Below are positions 47,022 to 60,870 of a stretch of 64,000 bases of DNA, piece after piece; the first letter of the stretch is position 1; each line of letters opens with the position of its first letter. Source of the DNA: Trileptium ribeirensis (Eukaryota > Nematoda > Enoplea > Enoplida > Thoracostomopsidae); the NCBI GenBank assembly GCA_030248225.1, contig JASANE010012524.1, positions 1-64,000 of the forward strand. The letters are read 5' to 3'. A program made the translations under genes and the position numbers. The notes below the pieces were generated by a model, which saw only the letters and a program-made list of their open reading frames with translations, searched no databases and had not been told where the DNA came from.

Positions 47022-48500
47022 AAAACCCAACCCCATGAACTAAATCGACTGGTACCGAAGACTTCGTTGTTTCTTCAAAATTCAGGCTAAGGCGCAAAAG
47101 GAATCATGTATAGAATTTAGCCCTGGTTGCGATAGAAATTTTATATGTTACGCATCGACCTAAAGTTGAAAACTTTCGGTGATAATACATTATCATGCAT
47201 AAGGTGGGTTCTCACGTTCAAAATTTTTGCTGAAGATTTAAGCTCAAAATATGAAATAATTTTTTGCTTTTTGTAATTTTGAAGTCGAACACGGTAGAAA
47301 CTTTGGTATCTTATTACTTTAACCAATTAAGGACAAAGAACATATCTTGAACAATTTTGATTCCATAATTTAGCAACACATTGTAAAAGAAATTTAGGCA
47401 TCGCGATGTTAAGCCTATTTCAACTCAAAATTCCGACCATTTTCTATCAAAATTTGATCAAATTTTAAGCTCAAAGTTTCAGTAAAACATTCGAAATTCT
47501 AAACTAACCTTTAAATACTATCTTTGACTGGTGAAGGATTCATTTATATATGATACTCCGTATTTATTGGACCGCCAATATGATGTATCGGTGACGGGGC
47601 GACCATAGATTTGCTGTATATACGTCGCATGCAAATGTATATGGGGATTTTTCCTACAAAAGCATTTCTTCTCTAAACTATTAATACCATATTTTACACA
47701 ATTTTTGATTGTTTTTGCTCCGCTATCTTACTATGTTCGTTAAAATATTTGCAGTTGACAAGCACACGTCCTAAAAATACAATGCATATTTCATATATTT
47801 CTACAGCTGGAGGTTACAACATAATAATTTGAGCTGTATGGTTCGTCGAGACATTAGGATCAAGTCGCGGACCGACTAGTTAGGCATAGTACTTGATTAT
47901 AATAGTCACACATGAAACTTCAAAAACGAAATCCTACGTACTGCACTGCATTGAGACAGTTGAGTTGGAAACATCAATTATGCATGATACTAGTATTGTA
48001 TGTTACTTTAACACATATATAAAGTGCGAATTGTTTGATGTTATTGTGTACTTAAACAACTAATAACATAATATAAACTGTCAAATTTCTTAACATTATA
48101 TATTTGACGGTTTAGAGAATACAATGTAGATTAGAAGCATGCAGGAGCCCTTCCGAACGAGCTACAGCGCAAAAAGCTGTTAAGTGGTTTTTGAAATAAT
48201 AGGTAAAGTGAAAAAGTCAGTTGATGATGGTCATCGTTCTCAGTTTCTAACTATTTACATCAGTGCATAAAGTTGTTTTTTCGAGTTTTCAGTTATTTTT
48301 TTCGAGTATTTTCTCTGTGGGGGTACACAAAATCCCTCAGTCTAAAAAATTAGAACTGTGTACATAAGCCTTATCCGAGTACAACATAATCACATACGCA
48401 GTACGAGTATTTGAATCACATTAGTGGAAATATTCCAAGTTATAATTTCTAAAGGTGACACTTAAAATATAATGAAGCTCTATAATTTGAGCAGATTAGT
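47022..48500. other. Shaw intron, AT-rich
   Basis: Intronic sequence between the minisatellite and the transposon. Nothing recognised. Confidence 0.6.
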
Positions 48501-48502
48501 AT

Positions 48503-49783
48503 GATATGCAGGGTGTCACATCAGTAACGCTCCAGCATTAAAGTGACACAGCACGCCAAATAATAAATACATCTAAAAGCGTTTTGGTATGCACGTACAG
48601 TCATATATAACTTTGGATTTTTATGGGTAACACTTAACGTACGTGCGAACCTGGTCACCTCCAAGATCAATACATTCTTCCAGTAGAAAACGCACACTTC
48701 GGCATAATTTTTGAACCCCGTAAGGCTCCAGAAAGGACAGCTTTTCCGATATAGACTCTTTCAAGCAAAACAGAGTTTGTGGTTTGCGTTTACATAATTT
48801 CCCCTTCAATACTTGCAACAGAAAAAAATTCAGGAAGTCTTAAATCAGGAGAACGAGCAGGCCATTCGACAAGGCTTCGGCGCCCCAACGAACCGCGTGA
48901 ATTATTGCAAAATGAGGAGGCGCGCCATCCTGCATAAAGTGAAACCGGTCAATATTCAGTAACTGTTGAATATTAGGATAAAGTTTATTTCACAGCATTA
49001 CATAAATGTGTGAATTCACAGTGCCATCGAAAAAGTGCCTACGAAATCTACCAGACACGCTGCCGACCCATACTGTCAGATCAGGGGCATTAATATGGTG
49101 TTCGATAGTGTTATGAAGGTTTTTGTCTGCCAATAAGCACAATTATGCCGGTTATCGTCCTTTCAGTTTAAAATTGCTTTCTCCGGACAAAATGACTTCG
49201 TCAGTAAGTCCAGACAGCATCGTCGAGACCCTGTAGCCATTTTTCAGATGATTCAACTTTGTGATCATAATCATCCTCATTCAAAACATGAATTAAAATA
49301 GTCTGAATGGTTTTAGATCGGACTTTTAACAATTCGGGAAACTAGATTAGCTGATGTCGGTTTCGACAGCGCAACGGCAAATTGACTTTGTCTGGACTTT
49401 TGTCAAAATTATTGGAAATATCAGCTGTCGCAGCATCACCATATGCCGTCGGTGGAATCCCTGTTCTCCTCAAGACAGCTACGGAACCAGTTAGATCAAC
49501 CAAACAAATTAATTGAAACAATAGATTTATGATAAGGGAGTTATGAAGACGAATTCCGAGACCATTGGCGCACAATTCATAGCTATTTTGGCTAACTGAA
49601 TACAGCCTTATGGCAGTTATTCGATCAGCCAAATTAAGTCGAGTATTAGTCATTTTGTTATACTTAGATATTTACAATATGCTCTGTTATAATTCCTGAA
49701 AGCATGAGGGTTGCAACCATATTACGTCAGTCTCAGAAACAGTTTAAAGTTGGAGTGTTACTTATGGGACACCCTTTACATAC
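48503..49783 (-). mobile_element. Dead Tc1/mariner-superfamily DNA transposon
   Basis: Inverted ends read GGGTGTCACATCAGTAACGC on the left and, inverted on the right, GGGTGTCCCATAAGTAACAC, and continue into CTCCANCNTTAAA. On the minus strand the transposase is readable in pieces: an N-terminal helix-turn-helix part with LADRITAIRLYS and TGSVAVLRRTG (49653-49342), then FFDGTVNSHIYV, FMQDGAPPHFA, an EWPARSPDL motif in another frame, and KGKLCKRKPQT to LLEECIDLGGDQV (48818-48621). The DGAPPH and SPDL motifs match the DDE transposases found widely in invertebrates. Several frameshifts and stops make it inactive. I could not settle the TA duplication. It lies in a Shaw intron. Confidence 0.88.
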
Positions 49784-52668
49784 AGTAAATAGGTAACAGG
49801 ATTTTACATTAAAACAGATTAAATTTATTCTATAATAATGGGAAAGGATAGGTTCAAAAACCATTTTTACAACACAACACATAAAGATATCACACCAGCG
49901 CTAATCATCTGCTGCAAAACTAAAAAAGAATTAATCTTCATATATGCAGAATTAATTTCTTCGTGCACCCAAGTTAAACAACCAACGGCTATATAGCTAT
50001 ACTTATGCCAAGCTTAAAATTTATTTTACCTGTTGGCAAGCTAAAAATTAGTTACAGCTATTATTTGGGATAAGTTGTTGTGTTTTGATGGGAGTCATGC
50101 TTTCTAAAATGCTAGAATTAAAGCGGAATAAAGGCGCGCCGCAGTACGCCATTAGGGGCGCTGCCGAAAAATTAGGAAGGCTACCTTACGGAGGCCTCTT
50201 TTTCTCGAAAATTGAGGCGGGCCGCTGCTCCTGCTCGTGCAGCTCCCCGTGCAGCAGAGGTAATAAATAATCAAAAATCCAAAGAGCCGTATTTAATTCC
50301 ACGTATGTTAAACGCTACTTAATTTTTGGCGATTGTGACCATGCGAAATATTTGTGGCAAAAAGGCTCCGCTTTATTTATACACGGCTTGAATACAGCAT
50401 AGTAAATGCTCCGCTGTGACCGTTGGTTCGAAAGTTGTAGTTTAATTGGAAAAATACGATAAGATAAAAAATACTGAGAGCTAGCTAAGTAATTAAATCA
50501 TAAAATAAACAATATGTGAATCTTTAAACAGTAATCGCCAAAATTAGGTTTTTAAGGTGCATTCGCAATCAGCTGAACCCAATAAAAAGAGACTATCGTG
50601 GGCTTCTAGCCACTGTCTGTAAGCTTCAACTTGGTGCAATTTTATTTACGTAATTGCGGTACATCTGTGAAAGACTTAAAACTAACACAACAGCGGCAAG
50701 CAAATTAATGTTTGCTTTGACCTAGTGTTTTCAATCCAACGGTTAATAGTAAATATTACTCACAAATTGTTTCTTTTTAATTTTAAGCCTTACTACCTAA
50801 GATATAAATGTCAAGACAAAAATGGTTTTTGTAATGTAATGCATTTTTTACTTCTTCACCTGATACGAAAGAAAACACTGCTGCATACGTATAAAAAATA
50901 CTGCAGCTTGACACGATTGAGTATAAAAGACTCCCGATTTCGAATTAATGACAAAGCGTACAGTAGGCAAGTGCTGTAGATATATTAAATAGTATATATA
51001 TCTTTATCGAGGACTCATCATTACAAATCACTTAGTAGCACTTCTCACGGTCTGAGTCTCACAAAAGTTAGATAGATACTAATCAAAAAGTTAAAAAATC
51101 CAGCAACAATGTAGCGTCTTCTTTGATAACATAACAAGATGCTTGCTTTCTTGCGTAGGAATATTGACAATTCTAGCAGCTAGCAATTGAAAATATTTAC
51201 GATTTTCGTAAATGGAGCATTCAGAATATGCTACGTGTTACTTGTGTTTACATTTAAAACATTGGATATAACTATTGCTACAAATCCTACCATGAATAAG
51301 AAAACGTATTTGGCCTTGGATTCTATTTAGTGGCTGACATCTCTAGTCATAGCATAGCAGTGTGGTATGACGGCGACAACAACCTCTGGTGTGAAAGCAC
51401 TAACGGGCAGAACTAGTGCTGCTGTGACAGTTCCAATAAGATGCCATCAGAAAGATCAATTGATAAAATCGATCATAAGCACAGACACATGCAAATGTAT
51501 ACAACAACATCTTTATAAATTACATGCAAGATTAATATTTGCAATGGTATTCGAAACACGGCTGAAGCAGTCTTGGGTTAAAGCAAATATCTCAACCAAC
51601 CTATTTATACTGCAGTTTTTAGTCTTAATCTGGTTTGAATTCTAGAAAATTTCCTTCAACTGCACGTAAACAGTTTATATTTCATATTCTTAAGTTATAA
51701 AGTGCTAAGATTTGTATATCCTTATAATCTCAAAATACATAACATTTAATTAAGTTTTCACTATTTATGCCGCACAAAAATATCGCATTCAACTTGGGTC
51801 ATCTGTTTTTTACATAATCAAAGTAATACCATGATCGTGATCACGCGAATTTATACCTCGACTAAGAGTTTACTCCTGAATAACGAAAGCAGGGATTAGT
51901 GGCATATTTTTCGTTAATTAAACATTTAGTTTTCGATGATCAGTGTATTAACCATGTAGCAACATTAACGTCGTGTGCTTATTCGGTAAAGCGACGTACT
52001 GCCACGAGCTTGATCACATGAACGAATTCATAGCATGACTATGAGTTTACTCCTCTCAAATGAAATAAAACTTAGTTGGCATGTATTTAATAAACTAACA
52101 AGCAGCAGCAGTCCATGGTCATTGGAATAACCCCGTAGTATATTTTTATTTGTGGATTAATATTGTGTGCGTCCTATGTTTAACTGTACATTTGTTTCTG
52201 TTATGCTCCAACTGATATAAAATGAAATTGGTTGGGCCAACGCAGGTCTCTTACAGTACCTTTTGTGGTTTTTAAATATAGCGTAACATTTGTATCAACA
52301 GCAATGTTTACGCTATAACTTGCAATTTTTTATTCCTCAGTGATCGATGTTAGTTCTTTTCATCTAAGGGGGCTATGTCGAGCAATATTAACAAAACTGT
52401 TTTCATGTCCATTTCATGTTTAAGTGATCAATATGTGGTTTCGATTTCTGACCCTATGAGATGATGTCTGTTGCTGCCTGAATGCTGAAGTCACAATGCA
52501 AACGAACGGTGCTGACGTCAAGGTGACTAAATCGCAAAACTGGAACTCGGACCTCGAAACTTATATTTGTTCATAAACCTAAAATCAATCAACAGTTGCA
52601 TTCTCAGAAGCGACATATTGTAAACTAAATAACTAATAGTTTTTTCTATAAATAGTGATTATTTGCAG
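49784..52668. other. Shaw intron with a small GC-rich island
   Basis: Mostly AT-rich. At 50090-50265 a GC-rich block contains GCGCGCC and repeated CTGCTC/GTGCAG words, with a 61-codon frame I do not recognise; it may be an inserted fragment. No other feature is supported. Confidence 0.5.
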
Positions 52669-52771
52669 ATACGTTTACAAGCTAAGCAAACCCTTGGAGT
52701 GCCTGTAGCCGGCAACGCATTACACCGTCGACGTGACGCGATCAGACTACCAAAAGATAACGAGACTGAAA
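52669..52771 (+). CDS. Shaw: Shaw (Kv3)-type K+ channel, C-terminal linker exon
   Basis: The acceptor GATTATTTGCAG joins in phase 0 to the pore exon. The reading is IRLQAKQTLGVPVAG, then a basic ALHRRRDAIRLPKDNETE. I prefer the donor GAAA/GTGAGC at 52771 because its phase 1 fits the next exon at 62449. A second donor, GCAG/GTTAGG at 52830 (phase 0), would extend it by 20 codons but gives a stop soon after joining 62449. This could be an alternative terminal form. The linkage to Shaw rests on strand, order and phase, not on recognised sequence. Confidence 0.6.
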
Positions 52772-52830
52772 GTGAGCCAGCTAAAAACACTACTACTTGT
52801 TGTCAATATCACAACACTATATCATCGCAG

Positions 52831-53480
52831 GTTAGGCTATAATTGGTGATTCCAGTAAGTTTTATATGCGCTTTTGTGAAAAAATATGTATGGTCACAAC
52901 AACAAATCATCAAAGTGAATATTAAGCTAAATTTATCGAATTTCCATTTGTCCATTTTCTCAAGTTTTTGGCTTTCCAACATGATAATGAAAATTTGACC
53001 AGACCATTCACATAAAGGTTTGAAAGTTACAATATTCATTTTAAATTTGGTGGTCAGGCATTCCAAAATCAGTCGCTGTTCCAATAGTAAAATCTGATTA
53101 TTTTTGCGGCATTTTATGGCTTATACATTTTTGTGTGGGGAAAATGTTACGACACAGAGCCTGGAAAGAATCTCAATTTCACGGTCCGTTCGTATAAAGT
53201 AATCCGATTTATAAAATTTTTAATATTAGTAATAAGTCACTATCAAATCGTCATGCGCACTGCGAGACGTTGTGCCAAATTGGGCCAGCCGCACTATCAG
53301 AACTTACATAGATCAGTGACATTTAGGGCGATTTTGTCTCGAATTAGCACCCATTTTGTTTCCTACACAATCGGGAAACCTGGATGGCATCGCTCTACAC
53401 TATAAAAATATGATAGTTAATTAACTCTAATTGCTGACAGATAAGACATCGTCAAACCGTCTGTTGAATCCAAGTGTTAC
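52831..53480. other. Shaw intron segment
   Basis: Intronic sequence; frames here are short and without domains. Confidence 0.5.
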
Positions 53481-53489
53481 AAAAACCAT

Positions 53490-53815
53490 ACATGCTATAG
53501 ACTGGAGGTTTGGGGGGACACCCGAGTTGTCTATGCTCAGTCGGCCTCAGGCCACCCAGGGGAAGATCAGCCGATAGGCTAGGGTGTCGATAAGGGGATG
53601 GGAGACGGGCAAGTGCGGCGTTTTCGACGCTTATGGGTACTGTGCCTACCTCACCGTCGAAGGGAGTTAGAGCTCCTCAGCTCTGGGCCGAAGGTGTATC
53701 TGCTGCCTCAACGGGGTGACCCCTACACCCTTTCAGCATGCATGGTACACAACGCAATTCGTACCTGTGCACGCAGCCGGCAGTGCTTCTCTGTCAGAGA
53801 TAGAACTGACTAGGA
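53490..53815. other. GC-rich island in Shaw intron
   Basis: About 325 bp with markedly higher GC than the flanks, including GTTTGGGGGGACACCCGAG and GGGCAAGTGCGGCG. The plus-strand frame 53598-53813 has no known domain. It may be a LINE or other transposon fragment. Confidence 0.5.
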
Positions 53816-56800
53816 ACAATCGTCTTATTTTACCTTGTTAAACGGACAATATGACGAGGCTTGCCCTACGCACGTTTTACGTCTGAAATTCATTCCAAGC
53901 TTAGTTGGAACACATCACATGAAGCGACACGGAAGACTGTCACATCTTACTTAAGACATACCGACCTACTTCCAGCTATGTTGCGCTTCCAGATTTATAA
54001 AGAAACGGTTTAATAATTTTTGAGAAGGCAATTTCAAAATTTTCAAAATTTCTTCAACGTCTAAAATCTTATGAGAACTTCAGCTTTTATCTTTTTAATT
54101 ACTGTTCCTTTTTGTAATATCTACTTTTCACTACTAGCACTGGCCATGCAAACACGTGTTATCCAGTAACAAGTGACTAAAATGGATCACAACGGCATAG
54201 GTGGTATGAGTCTAGGCTAAGCTGAGCTTAGCTAGGGCTTATAGGATTAGTTTTATACGTAGGCTTAGGCTTAGAGAGACAAAACATTATACGATCCTTG
54301 AAGTGGGAACAATTGACACGTTAGGGTACGTGGGATGACATAACATGACCCGATTTTTAGATAATTTTACTCGTTCTAATAGAACATACATTTAATTCTC
54401 ATTTTATCGCTCTAAGAGGTATGAAAGGGCTTTTTGCTGAAAACACAACAACAATGTTTCTTTCGCCTTTCCGACTGCAAAAAAATCTTTTGCGTACACT
54501 CATGATAATTGTGTTGTAGCACGTAGGTATATTGTTCCTTACACATACTATTCATTACTATTCGTGTCTATATCGTGGTAATATTCGGCGGACCGCATAG
54601 AGATACTACAGACCGTGCGATTCCTCAATTTTGAAGATACAGTGATAATTTCAGCACCTCTAACAGACGATATACATAATATCCATTTCTAGCATAGTTG
54701 ACCAAAATTTTTCTCGATTTTCATGTTATACGAGTGGTACCTCATACCGAAATTTTTCGAAAAAAATTTCGTTAAATTCATCTATGTACTCCATCGGTTC
54801 ACAGCTGTACTCATAAAGTATGCGAAATTATCGCTCATAACTTATTTGAGAAACGCTCATAACTAATCAGGCCGTCAACAAATTGAACTTATTTTGAAAC
54901 GATTTCAGTCTGCTCTTCAATGTGGTTAGTACAGTACATCATAGTATTATACATTTATCGGGAAAATTTTTTCTAAGATTTTCGGCACCAATTTTATGTA
55001 ACCCAATAACTGAAAAAATCTCATAATTGTGGTCGAGCTAGCCCAAAAAGAGCCAAAGTTATGGCTGTGTCTTCAAACATGGCGAATTTCAGGTTAGTTT
55101 TATATCCGCTGAACGTTACAGTACAGGGATCATTATACCCAAAATCTTCAAATTTTCGTATTTATTGTTGCGAAACACGATATCTTCCAACAATCTAAAA
55201 TACAGAAGCACATGTCACAATTTTTCGATACAAGATTTAACACAGAAACGAATAAAAATTCAGTTGAACCGTCGGCATCACAATTTGGATTGAATATAGT
55301 CAAAAGTTATAAAAGGAACAACTAGAAAACTGTAGTTTACTACAAAATTCTACCACGGTCCAGTAAAGAGGCACAATGGTATATTTGAATATTCGACAAA
55401 ATTCGATGTAAGAAATGTTAGGAAATTTTTTCCTTAATTTTGTGATATACGAAATCTTTCTGTATTCAAATTAGCGGACACGAAGGGACAGAAGAATCTC
55501 CGGTTTTGAGGGGTTGATCTACATGCACCAGTTCTCCGCCAAAGAGAAATTTTTACGAGCTGAATGGCTGAAATAAGAAGTGCTACATTAATTAGCCTTT
55601 CAGATACAATTAGTGCTGTAACATCAGCAAATATCAATGTTATTTAAATTTGCCAGAACAATTTAATTACAAAATCTAATTCCTAACATCGTTTATTAAG
55701 AATATCGAAGTAACAGCTTCTGCTTTTAATAGCAACAAGAAATACACATAAGGAGTTTCACCAGTTGCGCGAAATAACTCTACAGTTACAAGCAGCTGTT
55801 CATTAATACATCTATTCAATTGTATTATAAAACTTTAGAGTATGCAATAATCTCACCACACTAATTCTGTAATGCCATTGATAATAGCTACGCAAGATCC
55901 GCGCCGAAAACCTGAATAAAACTCAAAAAATGAGTTAATTTATTATCGATCCAGCAACACTTCAGCCTTGGTATTACATTTTGGTCAGTAGTAAAGAAAT
56001 GTATTTCGAATCCGAAAATAGCCAGATAGCCTTTGAATTACTTTCGGTCTTGATCATCTTATATCATACGTTAAGTGTAGTATGTTTTATAAAGACAAAA
56101 AGTAACACAGCTAAATAGTTATATTAATTCCATTATACTCTTGTTAAAAAATGAATGATTAATTTTAGGACTTTATATTTCTATTTACAAACGTTTAATA
56201 TTCCATGGTAACCGTAACTCGTTTGATGTTCCAAAGCGAGATATACTTTGGTATCATAGCTACTTAGTGTGTTCCAAAATATTTCAGTTTGAAAATTCAA
56301 ACTTTTTGGTTTGCCTTTAAACATTGAGTATCAAAATTTCAAAATACAAAAGCTTGACAATGAAACGTTTGTTTGAGGATTTAAATTTTAAACTTTTAAA
56401 TTTGATGTTTTAAATTTTAAAATTTGACAACAACACATTATTTAAAGAACAAGGTTTCAAACTTTTATAAAGTTAGAGAAATTTCATCCTTTGCGTTTGC
56501 GTAGCTAATATCACAGGTTCATGATTACTCGACAAGTATTTTTCACAACAGTGAAACGCGTAGAACTGGTTCCTAATCCTGTTAATTAATATAATACTAG
56601 ATTCACCAGCACGGAACACTCCTATGACGTCAAACAGTCGTGTAAGTTATGCACACTAATTAATCACGGTTAGAATTTCATCGCTTGGATACTAGATTAG
56701 ACGATGAGTGTAGCTCTACTGTAATAAAATGCTTTTAATCTGTACGATCACTTTCGGTATACCCATGCTTGTTTAGTTAACAGCCAACTCTGCCGATACG

Positions 56801-58005
56801 CATTCTGGAAAAGAAAGCTTTAAAATATGATGGCCTACATAAAACTACTATTTAAATATTTCTAATCTTATATAAATTGCATAAATATATTGCATTTTCT
56901 AGATCTGCATGTTTATTCTTTAGCTATATATACCTGCTTTAGACAGTGGATCAGTCTTACGAAATGTGTAAAAACACCTGAAACAAACATGTGAACACTC
57001 TCATTAAGATCTCATTAGCGCATGATATTAATATTGACGTGTAAAATCCTCATTTTAGCATTTAGACACCGTTTAGAAGAGTATCGTAATTCTTCTAGTA
57101 AGAAATGTTGAAAGTTCATCCGAGATTAAAAGTTGAAACATTAATATTTGAACCCAAAGTATATTCTAAATCTAAACAGGTAGGTATTTTGGGGAGTATG
57201 TCATAGTCATAACATTAAAAATTCATCTTATTTTCAATGTTAGGTGAAAGCAGGATGTTCCTAAATTATGCACTGATCATGCTGCAAAACTTCAAATGTT
57301 TATTGCAAAAGTCCCGACACACCGAAAATTTATAGAATCTGGAAAAATTAATTTAAAAAGCATCATCTATAAAAATTAAAGTGTTACAAATAATTTTTCC
57401 AGTGCGTATTGTGACATTTTCGAAACTTAACAACATTATGACTTAGTTACGCACCATTCACCAGCTGCTATTGTCTTCAGTGAGCCAAAAGAATTATTTC
57501 TTAAAATGATTATAAATATACTCTAGAGCGCAGTTAAATCACTTTTATACAATATCCCTCGATTGTACAGTGATTTAGGTAAAGATCTAAGTCTCCAACA
57601 ATAAATACAGTTGAGTAATACTTAATCTATATGTGCAAAATTTGTACGAAGCAAAATAATATAAGCACTGCGTTCCACATTGGTCATTTTGCAATGAAAG
57701 AAAGGCCGTTTAATTATCTAACTCTGATTAACTTGTACAGTTATATAACCAACTCCGGTGTGTTTATAACTTACTATATAACACCTTTCAATTTTAGTAT
57801 ATGCATGACTTTTTTGTAACTTAATAACCAATTTTTAAAATATTTTAATCTTAATTTCATAGCGTGTTCACAATTTACCTTTATTTCCGCGGTTCATAAA
57901 ACTTTTTACTGCATCATTAGCATTCTGTTTCTCTAATGATAAAAAGGTGTGCTGAGTGATATTGTTTGTGAACGCAGCATCAGCAAACGTGAAGTCACAC
58001 GCTCA
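53816..58005. other. Shaw intron, AT-rich
   Basis: No exon is supported. A TTAGGCTTAG-rich tract is at about 54210-54275. A possible solo end of the 35325-type MITE is at 57073-57085 (TTTAGAAGAGTATCG). The remainder is plain AT-rich sequence. Confidence 0.5.
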
Positions 58006-58007
58006 CT

Positions 58008-58345
58008 AAATGTTCTTGATTGTTTTAGTTAAACGTTCGCTTCGAGCATTTGCACAACTATATTTATAGTTAAAAAGTGTTAGACAAGCTTCGAACTCAC
58101 ATAATTGCTGGATTGAATACATACCACTTAACCACTGGTTTTCTCAAAAATCGGTAAAGCATCACTTAAGTGCTGGTGGCCACTTTTTCTTGATTGTTTT
58201 AGTTAAACTTTCACTTTAGAGCATTTGGGCAACTATATTTATCGTTAAAAACTGTAGACAGGATTAGAACTCAAATAATTGCTGGATTGCATACACATCA
58301 ATAATTAATCACTGGTTTTTTCAAATATCGGGTGGCCACTTTAGT
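58008..58345 (-). repeat. Tandem pair of tRNA-like SINE units
   Basis: Two copies of about 175 bp begin with CTTGATTGTTTTAGTTAAAC (58015 and 58189) and end with GGTGGCCACTTT. On the minus strand the first includes CCAGTGGTTAAGTGG followed by GAGTTCGAAGC, A-box and B-box-like; the second is more degenerate. They look like duplicated SINE fragments in the Shaw intron. Confidence 0.6.
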
Positions 58346-60045
58346 TTTTTTATACATAGAAACGGAATTAATCGCAGGAAATATTTGAGGTAGCTTTTGC
58401 GATAAGGTTGTGAGCACAGATTCGTGAACAGAAGTCATTTGTACCGAAGTCCTCAGGAAATTCTAGGTTAAGGAGCATATCCTACATTCTTCTCTCCAAG
58501 AGTTATTGTAGCTATTGCTTTTTGAGAAATGAACATGCGAATTATCATAATGCAAGCTTTAAAATATGCTATGCATGTCAAACTAAAATGGTTTTAACCC
58601 AGAGAGAAGTAATGAAAAAGTTTTACAGTATCAGTTTGAATTATGTTTATGGCTAGTTGGGTTTTTTATCATACTCTTTAACATTTCTTAGCCTGCTTCA
58701 CTTTGAAATCAGTGCCATGCGCTTGTTCGTGGCTTTTGACCTTAAAATAAACTTGAGCGTATGCAAATGATCCAAGAATTTCTTAAGCTACAGCGTATTT
58801 TTTATACAAGAAATTTTTTGAGTGTGCGGCTGCATTCGAACTGCTGTGTTTAACTTATATATTAATCTATATATTCTCTGCATTATTTTGGTAATGAACT
58901 AGCTATCCTAATCATTTAGGCGATGACGATCTTTCAAGCGTCGGAATGAACAGTATCGCACGATATTGTTCAAAACTTGGTAAGAGATCTTTTTTTTAAA
59001 CTAAGAAGCAGAGGTATGGTATATACTTGTACAAAAGCATCATAGTCGAAATATTGCTAGAAACATAAAGCTCCAAATTAAAAAATTATTCTGAACAAAC
59101 TTCAAATAGTAAAATCAGGTATTGACAAACAGGTAGCTTTATTGTCTACGGCCTCTTGAACCGACTTGTTAATATTTTCTTTGAATATGTTTATCTTAAC
59201 ACATTTGTACTTTATGTGGTAACTATTGTGGTTATTGAGCTTTAGTTGCTTGTCAAAGGATGTGCCTAGTTTTGCTTATATGCTTTTGAAATCGTCTCCC
59301 GACAGTAAACTTAAATACAGTAAGTGACCTGCCTGAAGGGAGATGACAATATTTCTAAATATTATTTGTAATATACACAGAAGTGCCTCGTTATGCGAAT
59401 TCCCAACTGCCAGGAAATTCGTTCCTTAATTAATGAAATTTGGAAAACGAAACAGGAATGGCAAAAGCAAAAAAATTCAGAGAATCAAAAAACACGATGC
59501 GTCAAAGACGCTGAAGGTGTGCTTTATCAATGGTGAATTAACGCTCAACGGTGCTTTGCTTTTTAAGTTCTTTGAATGTCCAAGCAAATAGTTCCAATCA
59601 CGCTTGTAATTTTTAGCTGACTTGAAAACAGCAAGTAAATTGTAATTTTAATATGCCTAAGCAAAAATCAAATAATAAAATCTAAGCTAGCTTGACAAGC
59701 GTATATTAATCGCGTCAAAGTGTTCAACTAATAACAACTTAGTAACAAAATTTGAAAACTGTAACGTCGTAATACTGCTCAGCACAGAAAATTTTGAGAT
59801 TGTGCCTGATTTTGCCAGCAGACGAGCCGTATTCGGATGGTATCGTAATCTATTGGTTATATTTCAAGTTTAGATATCTTAGACATGCCCCAATAATACT
59901 AAGCAAAAGTGTTGCGCATGTGCCATTTAGTTCAACGCGAACAGCTCCGACCTCATCTTCAGGGTCAAAATGGAAACAGCAAGATTTTTAAGGGTTCTTT
60001 GCCAAATTTGACCATAAGGTACCAGTTTTTCGCAGCCCATATCTC
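58346..60045. other. Shaw intron, AT-rich
   Basis: Nothing recognised apart from short frames at 59794-60112 that overlap the following dispersed repeat. Confidence 0.5.
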
Positions 60046-60049
60046 ACGA

Positions 60050-60870
60050 CACCATACAGAAGTAGTACTCTCGACACTCGGATCGAAACCACCATCTCAT
60101 CGAGATCTGTAATTTTACCCACCACGTTTTTGTGTGAGTATTCCCTGGACCGCTGTGGGGCCGAATATTGTTCGTCGACCCTTTGCCAGAAATAGCAATT
60201 TTTAAGCTTTCGTCAAGTTGTTGCGTGTTTTTACCAAACAACTAGTGACTATTAGGTTACCAAGCGCACTCGATACGACGGTTTTCCTACGTAGAACCCA
60301 AATTGACTATATTATTCCTTTCCATGGGGTTTCAAGAGTTTTAAGGTCGTCGAATCCGATTTGCAAAATGTGGTGAGTTTTCATTTTTTTTGTTATATAT
60401 TGCGTGTACGGCATCAAAAATGGTCTATATATAGAAATTTCTAGATGCTGAATAGAATGATTTGGTTATCTAGAGTTTAGCGTGCATATTTCATGCTTTT
60501 TCATGGGGTTTGAATGGTTTTAAGGTCAATGAACCCGATTTCCAGAATATAGTCTGTCCTCTGTACGTTGGTTACGTATTGAGTACAAGTCATCAAGACT
60601 TGTATATATAGATTTTCCAGTAGGTTGAATACGATGGCTTGACTATCTAGAGACCAGCACAAATACTTGATGTACTTATTATCAGTTGTTTTCAACACAT
60701 TCAGGGTAGACTAGGTTATAGGATTTTCAATGGGCTCAGGGTTCAAGAGGTATTAGGATGGTATAAACATCAAACACAGTCAGTTCAGGTAATTAAATAA
60801 AATGATAACTTAAAAATAAAAAACAAGCTCGCTCAGTTTCACGATCGCTTTCAAAATACTAGTTCATACT
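60050..60870. repeat. Dispersed repeat family copy B
   Basis: Same orientation and module order as 33950-34560, with AGACCAGCACAAATACTTGA and TATCAGTTGTTTTCAA in common. It is longer by one internal module. Function and class unknown. Confidence 0.75.
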
